NCBI GenBank assembly: GCA_900128395.1
Contig: LT649713.1
Span: 1-15,350 of the forward strand
Direction: 5' to 3'
DNA from: Stramenopiles sp. TOSAG23-2
Taxonomy: Eukaryota > Sar
DNA: 15,350 nt
Positions 7,679 to 15,350 of the stretch are shown piece by piece. A model generated the notes under the pieces. The model had not been told where the DNA came from and did no database searches. It saw only the letters and a program-made list of their open reading frames with translations. Within the stretch, counting starts at the first letter, position 1; each line of letters opens with the position of its first letter. Position numbers and translations under genes: made by a program.

Positions 7679-10600
7679 ATGAATAACAATAACATAAAAC
7701 GCAAATTAACAAGGAGAAAAATAGCAAAGAAAAGCCGTAATAATAATAATAACAATGTAATAACAAGAAATTTCTTATCTCGACCCAATCCATCACTACC
7801 TAAAACATCAGCTGTAAATAGTCCATATTCATCATCGCAATCGTCTACAACAAAGTCTTCTTTACCAAAACGGCCAAAGGGAAGTAAACGGAGAGGCCGT
7901 GGTATCTCAAACAATAGGAAAAATCGAATTCATAATCCATCATCAGTTCAACAAAGACGTTTGCTTAATGATAACGAAATATGTGTAGCGTTTCCCGTTG
8001 TAGAAACGTTTTTGAATAAAATAGGCATTGATAAATTTTATGATATTGATGTATACGAATTTTGTAAAGCCGATTCTGAAGGTCTGGTAAGTTTAAGTGA
8101 TTTACAAAGTTCATTAAGTAAACATGAAGTTTATTGTTCCATGCCTTTTTTAAAGCTTCTGAAAAGTGTTATTTTTGGTGCTGCTGGAGACATTGCATTA
8201 GACGCTATTCTATTTGATTGTGGTCAATTAATAAATGTAGTAAATCAACTTGATACCTTGCAAGATGAAACAATAAGCATATTGCAACAGATTGGACAAA
8301 ATGAAGACGATGGTAATGATTTCGATATCAACTTTGAAGCAATGCTAAAAACGTTTGCACAAGAGACAGAAGATAGACGAAAACAAATGGATAAAAAAAT
8401 ACCAAAAAATAATCAACCCTTTATTACCAAGCCAGCGGCATCGCGCCAAACAATAAGTCCTATTACCGTCAAAAAAAATTTTATACGCCCCACAAGTCCA
8501 ATATTGTCCGATGCCATCAATCTTACGTCGGATGATTCAGCCTTGTTGCAACAAATGTTAAATAATTTTATACTACAAAGACAGCAAAAGGAAATGTTGT
8601 TAAAGGAATTAAAAATCCAACTCCATATTTTACAATCGGCTGAAAAAGAACATGTTTCACTAAATAATAAAAGAAAAAGACTGCAATATTTAAAAGGCGA
8701 ATATGAACAATATACTGATCTGTTAGAATGGGAAAGAAGAAATGAAAAAATCAGAAAGCATATGATTACACGAACACATGCAGCAAACAAAATAAAGGAA
8801 AAATCCATGCGAAACACTAGAGAAGTTATAAAGCATTACAATAATGCAGATGTATTGCAACAACTTCAAAAGGCAGAGCAAGAATTGTATAAAATCAAAA
8901 AACAATTATCGAATTGTCAAAAAAAAGTATATTCAATGATAGATGCACAAAATGATCGATTGAAAGAACGCCTTGAGGAACTACAAGATGCATTAGTTGT
9001 TCGTAAAATGAACAAAATCAGCGAACAACGACGGGAAGACATAGCAAATGGTGTTTATTTCGATACTGAGAAACTCCAAACAAAATTACGTAATTTCGAT
9101 GCAACAAAGGCTAGATTGTTACTAAATAAGAAATGGGATTACCATCAAGGAGTTATAAATAAATTGTTTAATGTCACGGGGACGTATGAATTGGAGTCTA
9201 TGATGTCTAAAGTGTTAAACCAGCAAAATGAATCTAAACGGTTAGAAAGAGAGAAATCTGATTTAAAAGAAAAAATATCATCGTTAGAAAAAAAGAAATT
9301 AATGTGGAAAGAGTATTACGATTCGATGCGATTTGGGACTGAAAGTGATATTGAGGATAAACACCCAATTAGGCGGAAAAGGACAAAAAAATCAAAGAAG
9401 CAGAAGAAAAATACAGATGTTGTCCAAGAAAGCGACCAGGCAAAGAATGATGATAATGTTATGCCAGCTGGAATAAATTATGAAGTTCGTATTGAAGAAG
9501 TCGCAAATAAAATACGGAAGGAAGAAAATAGAAGTGAAAAGGCTTCGGTAAAATATACTAAGTTAAGGCAAATTGTTGCAGAAATGACCATGCGTATACA
9601 ATCCATGATGTTGTCATTTGAAGTAAATACGAAAGAAGTTGATGTTTTATTGAAATCTATCGAAACGGATTCCGATTTTAGTCAACATGGACAATATTTA
9701 GCGGAAGAAGTTGTGGAAGGCTTGGAAAAATCTATTTTCGCTTTGAATAAAATCGCAGAGAAAAAAGTTAAAGCAAGTGCTAACGAGGAAGAGTTATTTT
9801 TGATGATGATGAATGAATTTGAATCGGAAAATATTGGTGAAGAAAATGCAACTGTGAAAAATCCAGTCACTGAAATAAAACCAGCAATAGATGCAGACAA
9901 TGTTTTAAACCAAGTTGAAAAGTTGAAAATTATAGATCAACATAATAGTGATAGTGTTCAACAGAAAAGCATCTTAAAAAAGAAACATATAGGCATTATA
10001 TCTGTTAAGGATTTACATATGTCCGCAAGACAAGAAATGATCAAAAACTCGCCTAACATTACCCAACGACAAGCGAATAAAACAAATAATAATCACCATC
10101 AAAGAAATACAGTATCACAAATAGGATCAGTCGGTACAAGTATTGTTGATTATATATCATTGCTTAGACTAGCACCAGATTTAAATTATATGAAGTTGAA
10201 GGCTCCGTTAGGTCAGAACATACGAGTAACTAGTACTGTGGTTGATCAAATTAATGTAAAAGCTCGCCATGCAGCTGTCTTTACATTAATACGTAACATT
10301 AATGGATTGTTAAAGAAGAGGAAAATCACTGCATCAATTTTATTCAGGAAAATTGATAAGGATGAAAGTGGTTCTATTTCTAAATCAGAATTATGGGATG
10401 GGCTGCGAGAATTAGGGATAAAATGGAGGAAAACCGATTTTGATTTACTATATGAACGTTTTGATAGCGATGGAGATGATAGCATCAATATTGATGAATT
10501 TCTCAGAATAATTGATCCTGATCATAAGGAAGTATTAGTTTTAGAAAAACTTACAATTGATGATGTTGTTATCATTAAAAACCAAGAACATAAAAAGATA

Positions 10601-10786
10601 CACCAAAAAGTAATACACCAAACCAAGAAAAAAATAAGATCCACATTGAATAAAGAAGAATGGTTAGAGGAAACGAAAGATTATAATATTAAAACATTAA
10701 GGAATGAAATTAAATTAAAATCTGCAAAACGTGTACGAAAGGAAATGAAAAAAATAGAGAAAGAGAATGCATTGTTGCATTGGTAA
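7679..10786 (+). CDS. EF-hand and coiled-coil protein, dynein-docking-like, copy 1
   Basis: Single exon, 1035 residues; the ATG has A at -3 and an in-frame TGA lies at 7664. Residues 1-95 are a basic Asn/Ser/Arg-rich disordered head. Residues 130-141 (KADSEGLVSLSD) look like an EF-hand loop that has lost the first ligand (Lys for Asp). Coiled coil covers about 285-560 and 593-680, split by a Lys/Arg-rich stretch at 562-578. The segment around 486-545, with W486, LFNVTG (496-501) and LESMM, resembles the conserved part of outer dynein arm docking-complex coiled coils (ODA1/CCDC114 group), where a TG..DI/LE.. motif sits in the same setting; this is from memory of the family. Two C-terminal EF-hands, 36 residues apart, have loops at 893-904 (DKDESGSISKSE, canonical) and 929-940 (DSDGDDSINIDE, Gly6 to Asp). 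The tail is basic and helical. A cytoskeletal, calcium-responsive axonemal role is inferred. Differs from copy 2 at residues 169 (Ala) and 172 (Ile). Confidence 0.85.
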   Translation: MNNNNIKRKLTRRKIAKKSRNNNNNNVITRNFLSRPNPSLPKTSAVNSPYSSSQSSTTKSSLPKRPKGSKRRGRGISNNRKNRIHNPSSVQQRRLLNDNEICVAFPVVETFLNKIGIDKFYDIDVYEFCKADSEGLVSLSDLQSSLSKHEVYCSMPFLKLLKSVIFGAAGDIALDAILFDCGQLINVVNQLDTLQDETISILQQIGQNEDDGNDFDINFEAMLKTFAQETEDRRKQMDKKIPKNNQPFITKPAASRQTISPITVKKNFIRPTSPILSDAINLTSDDSALLQQMLNNFILQRQQKEMLLKELKIQLHILQSAEKEHVSLNNKRKRLQYLKGEYEQYTDLLEWERRNEKIRKHMITRTHAANKIKEKSMRNTREVIKHYNNADVLQQLQKAEQELYKIKKQLSNCQKKVYSMIDAQNDRLKERLEELQDALVVRKMNKISEQRREDIANGVYFDTEKLQTKLRNFDATKARLLLNKKWDYHQGVINKLFNVTGTYELESMMSKVLNQQNESKRLEREKSDLKEKISSLEKKKLMWKEYYDSMRFGTESDIEDKHPIRRKRTKKSKKQKKNTDVVQESDQAKNDDNVMPAGINYEVRIEEVANKIRKEENRSEKASVKYTKLRQIVAEMTMRIQSMMLSFEVNTKEVDVLLKSIETDSDFSQHGQYLAEEVVEGLEKSIFALNKIAEKKVKASANEEELFLMMMNEFESENIGEENATVKNPVTEIKPAIDADNVLNQVEKLKIIDQHNSDSVQQKSILKKKHIGIISVKDLHMSARQEMIKNSPNITQRQANKTNNNHHQRNTVSQIGSVGTSIVDYISLLRLAPDLNYMKLKAPLGQNIRVTSTVVDQINVKARHAAVFTLIRNINGLLKKRKITASILFRKIDKDESGSISKSELWDGLRELGIKWRKTDFDLLYERFDSDGDDSINIDEFLRIIDPDHKEVLVLEKLTIDDVVIIKNQEHKKIHQKVIHQTKKKIRSTLNKEEWLEETKDYNIKTLRNEIKLKSAKRVRKEMKKIEKENALLHW

Positions 10787-10925
10787 AAAAGGAAAAGAGG
10801 TGTTTTGTGTGTGCGTATATAAAATGTTCTCTTACTCATATATTATATAAATTTCTTTTACTCCCGTTCATTAACATAATGTTCTCTTACTCATATATTA
10901 TATAAATTTCTTTTACTCCCGTTCA
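10787..10925. other. 3' flank of EF-hand copy 1 and duplication junction
   Basis: This short spacer separates the EF-hand stop from the stop of the truncated secreted-protein copy. It begins with an A/G-rich stretch and a GTGTGTGCGTATATAAAATG segment shared with unit 2, then consists almost wholly of the 55-bp tandem repeat. The two genes flanking it now converge. Confidence 0.7.
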
Positions 10926-10936
10926 TTAACATAATG
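10823..10936. repeat. two-unit 55-bp direct repeat at the duplication junction
   Basis: Unit one is 10823-10877 and unit two is 10878-10932, identical throughout. A further four bases (AATG, 10933-10936) begin a third unit before the sequence switches to the secreted-protein gene. The first 41 bases of one unit recur at 15302-15342 behind EF-hand copy 2, but there the sequence diverges before the CCGTTCATTAACAT end of the unit. Confidence 0.95.
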
Positions 10937-11495
10937 ATACATCATTCATAGTATGTTCTAACATAGCTTTCTCCTTTCGATCTACATTCATTGGTTCCTT
11001 CCATGACATTCGAGGGGGATTTTCGCATTCCTCCCGCTCAATACACGCAAGGCATTTTTCATTATCTAAATGAAAGCCTAAGCCACCCTTATCATTGGAT
11101 GGTGGAAATACAGTCATATCTATTCTATCAAAAAGTCTGCCAATAGTTCGGCACTGTGTACAACAATCATTACCAAATATACCTACACAAGCAGTTCTAA
11201 ATTTCTCTTCATTTTCAGCTTCCGGCAATCTCGCAACTAATTCTTGACACCATTCATGATCTCCCCACGCAACAGCATATGTGTGGCCCATCGTTCCATC
11301 ATGTGCCAGTTTATTTGCTGTGAAAGCTGCTATATATACTTTATTTCCATTGTAGCAAGTCCTATCTGCTTCTTTTACAGCTGTACATTCAGGCCCAGGT
11401 CCTAGTCGTTGTTGATTAAGGCGGCTAGAAGTTGGCTGTGCATACAGAAATGCCAACGTTATTACCATGATATGTTTAAAATTGCAGTACACCAT
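10926..11495 (-). CDS. Secreted cysteine-rich protein, 3'-truncated chimeric copy 2
   Basis: Encodes 189 residues. Codons 1-188 are identical to the complete copy, including the signal peptide and all ten mature cysteines; the start is the ATG at 11495, in the same context. The duplication breakpoint at 10932 then replaces the last 14 residues (beginning STHNGG) with one Cys codon and a TAA read out of the 55-bp repeat. The added cysteine makes eleven in the mature part, an odd number. The original 3' flank is lost, so any mRNA would need a new polyadenylation site. All the conserved cysteines survive, so the protein could still fold; it may also be on its way to a pseudogene. Function unknown. 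Confidence 0.65.
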   Translation of the reverse strand: MVYCNFKHIMVITLAFLYAQPTSSRLNQQRLGPGPECTAVKEADRTCYNGNKVYIAAFTANKLAHDGTMGHTYAVAWGDHEWCQELVARLPEAENEEKFRTACVGIFGNDCCTQCRTIGRLFDRIDMTVFPPSNDKGGLGFHLDNEKCLACIEREECENPPRMSWKEPMNVDRKEKAMLEHTMNDVSLC

Positions 11496-12157
11496 GATTT
11501 TTAATCTTGTTATATATTTACTTTTGTACACATACAGATATGTAGTACTTTAACAAGATGTATGTATTCGAATAATTATTGTATATATATTTTTGCTATG
11601 ATGTGGTATTATTGCTTGTGTTGTTATTATCATGTTGTTTGTTTGTTGTTTTTTTCCCCACTACCAGGAGGAAAAGAAGGAAACCTCTGGTGCTCTGCTG
11701 ATGGAACTACGCGTAATATCCACAGGCATCACACACCAGGTAAATATATTAGATAACAGTGTATTATATTAAAATAGCAGCAGTTAAAACTACTATTGAT
11801 AAAATAATACTATGGATATACTATTAATATTGTATAAATACAAATACACTTTTCACACTCCCCAGCCTCCGTCCAGCTTTAATTTAATAGCACATCAATA
11901 CGTTCTTGTTTGTAGTTTTGTACAGTAGTATAGTATGTATTATATTATTATACTATTAATATTACAATATATACTATCAATAAAAAGCAACGACAAAAAC
12001 ATCATACATTCTTTGAACAATTTAATGTTTTCCATAACATTAAAGAAAAGCGTAACAAGTTAAATGTAATGAAAAGCTACTACTCCGTTATAGTTCCAAA
12101 CACAGCTGGACAGCAGCCAATGCAATTAATTATCATCTACTTTGATCGAATACAATA
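11496..12157. promoter_or_regulatory. divergent spacer, copy 2
   Basis: I found no difference from the 7017-7678 spacer on reading both. It again separates the secreted-protein copy (-) from the EF-hand copy (+), so the upstream regulatory sequences of both genes were duplicated whole. The exon-like block and its splice-like borders are retained. Confidence 0.5.
11668..11739 (+). other. 72-bp exon-like block, copy 2
   Basis: Exact second copy of the block at 7189-7260, with the same acceptor-like border before it and CAG|GTAAAT after it. The follow-on segment would be 11866-11928. Identity here is expected from the recent duplication and is no sign of selection. Confidence 0.45.
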
Positions 12158-15100
12158 ATGAATAACAATAACATAAAACGCAAATTAACAAGGAGAAAAA
12201 TAGCAAAGAAAAGCCGTAATAATAATAATAACAATGTAATAACAAGAAATTTCTTATCTCGACCCAATCCATCACTACCTAAAACATCAGCTGTAAATAG
12301 TCCATATTCATCATCGCAATCGTCTACAACAAAGTCTTCTTTACCAAAACGGCCAAAGGGAAGTAAACGGAGAGGCCGTGGTATCTCAAACAATAGGAAA
12401 AATCGAATTCATAATCCATCATCAGTTCAACAAAGACGTTTGCTTAATGATAACGAAATATGTGTAGCGTTTCCCGTTGTAGAAACGTTTTTGAATAAAA
12501 TAGGCATTGATAAATTTTATGATATTGATGTATACGAATTTTGTAAAGCCGATTCTGAAGGTCTGGTAAGTTTAAGTGATTTACAAAGTTCATTAAGTAA
12601 ACATGAAGTTTATTGTTCCATGCCTTTTTTAAAGCTTCTGAAAAGTGTTATTTTTGGTGCTTCTGGAGACAATGCATTAGACGCTATTCTATTTGATTGT
12701 GGTCAATTAATAAATGTAGTAAATCAACTTGATACCTTGCAAGATGAAACAATAAGCATATTGCAACAGATTGGACAAAATGAAGACGATGGTAATGATT
12801 TCGATATCAACTTTGAAGCAATGCTAAAAACGTTTGCACAAGAGACAGAAGATAGACGAAAACAAATGGATAAAAAAATACCAAAAAATAATCAACCCTT
12901 TATTACCAAGCCAGCGGCATCGCGCCAAACAATAAGTCCTATTACCGTCAAAAAAAATTTTATACGCCCCACAAGTCCAATATTGTCCGATGCCATCAAT
13001 CTTACGTCGGATGATTCAGCCTTGTTGCAACAAATGTTAAATAATTTTATACTACAAAGACAGCAAAAGGAAATGTTGTTAAAGGAATTAAAAATCCAAC
13101 TCCATATTTTACAATCGGCTGAAAAAGAACATGTTTCACTAAATAATAAAAGAAAAAGACTGCAATATTTAAAAGGCGAATATGAACAATATACTGATCT
13201 GTTAGAATGGGAAAGAAGAAATGAAAAAATCAGAAAGCATATGATTACACGAACACATGCAGCAAACAAAATAAAGGAAAAATCCATGCGAAACACTAGA
13301 GAAGTTATAAAGCATTACAATAATGCAGATGTATTGCAACAACTTCAAAAGGCAGAGCAAGAATTGTATAAAATCAAAAAACAATTATCGAATTGTCAAA
13401 AAAAAGTATATTCAATGATAGATGCACAAAATGATCGATTGAAAGAACGCCTTGAGGAACTACAAGATGCATTAGTTGTTCGTAAAATGAACAAAATCAG
13501 CGAACAACGACGGGAAGACATAGCAAATGGTGTTTATTTCGATACTGAGAAACTCCAAACAAAATTACGTAATTTCGATGCAACAAAGGCTAGATTGTTA
13601 CTAAATAAGAAATGGGATTACCATCAAGGAGTTATAAATAAATTGTTTAATGTCACGGGGACGTATGAATTGGAGTCTATGATGTCTAAAGTGTTAAACC
13701 AGCAAAATGAATCTAAACGGTTAGAAAGAGAGAAATCTGATTTAAAAGAAAAAATATCATCGTTAGAAAAAAAGAAATTAATGTGGAAAGAGTATTACGA
13801 TTCGATGCGATTTGGGACTGAAAGTGATATTGAGGATAAACACCCAATTAGGCGGAAAAGGACAAAAAAATCAAAGAAGCAGAAGAAAAATACAGATGTT
13901 GTCCAAGAAAGCGACCAGGCAAAGAATGATGATAATGTTATGCCAGCTGGAATAAATTATGAAGTTCGTATTGAAGAAGTCGCAAATAAAATACGGAAGG
14001 AAGAAAATAGAAGTGAAAAGGCTTCGGTAAAATATACTAAGTTAAGGCAAATTGTTGCAGAAATGACCATGCGTATACAATCCATGATGTTGTCATTTGA
14101 AGTAAATACGAAAGAAGTTGATGTTTTATTGAAATCTATCGAAACGGATTCCGATTTTAGTCAACATGGACAATATTTAGCGGAAGAAGTTGTGGAAGGC
14201 TTGGAAAAATCTATTTTCGCTTTGAATAAAATCGCAGAGAAAAAAGTTAAAGCAAGTGCTAACGAGGAAGAGTTATTTTTGATGATGATGAATGAATTTG
14301 AATCGGAAAATATTGGTGAAGAAAATGCAACTGTGAAAAATCCAGTCACTGAAATAAAACCAGCAATAGATGCAGACAATGTTTTAAACCAAGTTGAAAA
14401 GTTGAAAATTATAGATCAACATAATAGTGATAGTGTTCAACAGAAAAGCATCTTAAAAAAGAAACATATAGGCATTATATCTGTTAAGGATTTACATATG
14501 TCCGCAAGACAAGAAATGATCAAAAACTCGCCTAACATTACCCAACGACAAGCGAATAAAACAAATAATAATCACCATCAAAGAAATACAGTATCACAAA
14601 TAGGATCAGTCGGTACAAGTATTGTTGATTATATATCATTGCTTAGACTAGCACCAGATTTAAATTATATGAAGTTGAAGGCTCCGTTAGGTCAGAACAT
14701 ACGAGTAACTAGTACTGTGGTTGATCAAATTAATGTAAAAGCTCGCCATGCAGCTGTCTTTACATTAATACGTAACATTAATGGATTGTTAAAGAAGAGG
14801 AAAATCACTGCATCAATTTTATTCAGGAAAATTGATAAGGATGAAAGTGGTTCTATTTCTAAATCAGAATTATGGGATGGGCTGCGAGAATTAGGGATAA
14901 AATGGAGGAAAACCGATTTTGATTTACTATATGAACGTTTTGATAGCGATGGAGATGATAGCATCAATATTGATGAATTTCTCAGAATAATTGATCCTGA
15001 TCATAAGGAAGTATTAGTTTTAGAAAAACTTACAATTGATGATGTTGTTATCATTAAAAACCAAGAACATAAAAAGATACACCAAAAAGTAATACACCAA

Positions 15101-15265
15101 ACCAAGAAAAAAATAAGATCCACATTGAATAAAGAAGAATGGTTAGAGGAAACGAAAGATTATAATATTAAAACATTAAGGAATGAAATTAAATTAAAAT
15201 CTGCAAAACGTGTACGAAAGGAAATGAAAAAAATAGAGAAAGAGAATGCATTGTTGCATTGGTAA
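12158..15265 (+). CDS. EF-hand and coiled-coil protein, dynein-docking-like, copy 2
   Basis: Encodes 1035 residues in a single exon, identical to copy 1 except Ser169 (GCT to TCT, base 12662) and Asn172 (ATT to AAT, base 12672). Both changes lie about 30 residues after the degenerate N-terminal EF-hand-like loop, in a segment I cannot assign to a domain. The coiled coils, the LFNVTG segment and both C-terminal EF-hand loops are intact, so the copy looks functional. It carries the full upstream spacer and at least 77 bases of the 3' flank, so expression from both copies is plausible. Whether this is a real paralogue or an allele placed in tandem by assembly cannot be told from the window. Confidence 0.85.
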   Translation: MNNNNIKRKLTRRKIAKKSRNNNNNNVITRNFLSRPNPSLPKTSAVNSPYSSSQSSTTKSSLPKRPKGSKRRGRGISNNRKNRIHNPSSVQQRRLLNDNEICVAFPVVETFLNKIGIDKFYDIDVYEFCKADSEGLVSLSDLQSSLSKHEVYCSMPFLKLLKSVIFGASGDNALDAILFDCGQLINVVNQLDTLQDETISILQQIGQNEDDGNDFDINFEAMLKTFAQETEDRRKQMDKKIPKNNQPFITKPAASRQTISPITVKKNFIRPTSPILSDAINLTSDDSALLQQMLNNFILQRQQKEMLLKELKIQLHILQSAEKEHVSLNNKRKRLQYLKGEYEQYTDLLEWERRNEKIRKHMITRTHAANKIKEKSMRNTREVIKHYNNADVLQQLQKAEQELYKIKKQLSNCQKKVYSMIDAQNDRLKERLEELQDALVVRKMNKISEQRREDIANGVYFDTEKLQTKLRNFDATKARLLLNKKWDYHQGVINKLFNVTGTYELESMMSKVLNQQNESKRLEREKSDLKEKISSLEKKKLMWKEYYDSMRFGTESDIEDKHPIRRKRTKKSKKQKKNTDVVQESDQAKNDDNVMPAGINYEVRIEEVANKIRKEENRSEKASVKYTKLRQIVAEMTMRIQSMMLSFEVNTKEVDVLLKSIETDSDFSQHGQYLAEEVVEGLEKSIFALNKIAEKKVKASANEEELFLMMMNEFESENIGEENATVKNPVTEIKPAIDADNVLNQVEKLKIIDQHNSDSVQQKSILKKKHIGIISVKDLHMSARQEMIKNSPNITQRQANKTNNNHHQRNTVSQIGSVGTSIVDYISLLRLAPDLNYMKLKAPLGQNIRVTSTVVDQINVKARHAAVFTLIRNINGLLKKRKITASILFRKIDKDESGSISKSELWDGLRELGIKWRKTDFDLLYERFDSDGDDSINIDEFLRIIDPDHKEVLVLEKLTIDDVVIIKNQEHKKIHQKVIHQTKKKIRSTLNKEEWLEETKDYNIKTLRNEIKLKSAKRVRKEMKKIEKENALLHW

Positions 15266-15350
15266 AAAAGGAAAAGAGGTGTTTTGTGTGTGCGTATATA
15301 AAATGTTCTCTTACTCATATATTATATAAATTTCTTTTACTCACGTGTTT
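15266..15350. other. 3' flank of EF-hand copy 2
   Basis: The first 77 bases match the flank of copy 1. The last eight bases (ACGTGTTT) depart from it, so the second 55-bp unit is absent or the window edge is unreliable. No gene is seen. Confidence 0.6.

Larger units (their letters stand above)
6453..10931. repeat. tandem duplication, unit 1
   Basis: This is the first copy of a 4479-bp head-to-tail duplication. It starts inside the secreted-protein gene (codon 188) and runs through the divergent spacer, the EF-hand gene and its 3' flank. Homology to unit 2 is continuous from 6453 to 10863 at a constant offset of 4479. The only differences I see are 8183 (G here, T in unit 2) and 8193 (T here, A in unit 2). 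Bases 10864-10931 of this unit (rest of the 55-bp repeat) have no counterpart in the visible part of unit 2. Confidence 0.95.
10932..15342. repeat. tandem duplication, unit 2
   Basis: This is the second head-to-tail copy, 4411 bp of near-identical sequence at an offset of +4479 from unit 1. It begins in codon 188 of the secreted-protein gene and ends 8 bases before the window edge, where ACGTGTTT replaces the CCGTTCAT of unit 1. Only two internal substitutions are seen (12662 and 12672), both in the EF-hand gene. Confidence 0.95.

Noticed and set aside
7654-7914. 86-codon minus-strand frame over the start of the EF-hand gene (also 12133-12393)
   Set aside because: It is antisense to the Asn/Lys-rich head; its hydrophobic Leu run is the complement of AAT/AAC repeats.
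6453-15342. Duplicated unit as a transposable element
   Set aside because: It has no terminal inverted repeats, no LTRs, no transposase or reverse transcriptase and no target-site duplication, and it starts inside a gene.
15343-15350. ACGTGTTT at the window end matches 6221-6228, hinting at a third junction
   Set aside because: Eight bases are too few; such a match is expected by chance in 15 kb.

Overview
The window is eukaryotic nuclear DNA from an AT-rich protist. The evidence is long intron-free reading frames in very AT-rich sequence, AUG starts with A at -3, a secretory signal peptide on two of the three gene families, and an EF-hand/coiled-coil protein resembling flagellar dynein-docking proteins. 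A flagellated, possibly stramenopile-like, lineage is my best guess, but it is only a guess. I saw no tRNA, rRNA, CRISPR array or transposase gene, and nothing viral or bacterial.

Layout. (1) 1-496: AT-rich upstream region. (2) 497-5950 (+): one very large exon encoding a 1817-residue secretory-pathway protein. It holds three diverged copies of a methyltransferase-like module separated and interrupted by lysine-rich and acid-rich low-complexity inserts; the module 3 copy keeps the most catalytic-looking residues. (3) 5951-6407: convergent intergenic region with a perfect TA palindrome and a small tandem repeat. (4) 6408-10931: a divergent gene pair, made of a small secreted 10-cysteine protein (-) and a 1035-residue EF-hand/coiled-coil protein (+). 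They share a 662-bp spacer that contains an isolated GC-rich, exon-like block. (5) 10932-15342: a head-to-tail second copy of region 4 at a constant offset of 4479 bp.

The duplication is the main structural event. Over 4411 bp I see only two substitutions, 10 bases apart and both amino-acid changing (A169S and I172N in the EF-hand protein). The junction lies inside the secreted-protein gene. A 5-base microhomology (TAATG) joins the end of a 55-bp local repeat to codon 188 of that gene, so copy 2 loses its last 14 residues and gains a single cysteine plus a new stop. The secreted-protein gene is therefore complete in copy 1 and chimeric in copy 2, while the EF-hand gene is complete in both. 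Either this is a very recent replication-type tandem duplication, or two haplotypes were joined during assembly; the sequence alone cannot settle this.

How the genes work together is unknown. The large protein and the cysteine-rich protein are both predicted to enter the secretory pathway. The EF-hand protein is predicted to be cytosolic or cytoskeletal and calcium-responsive. The only shared regulation visible is the head-to-head spacer of the duplicated pair.
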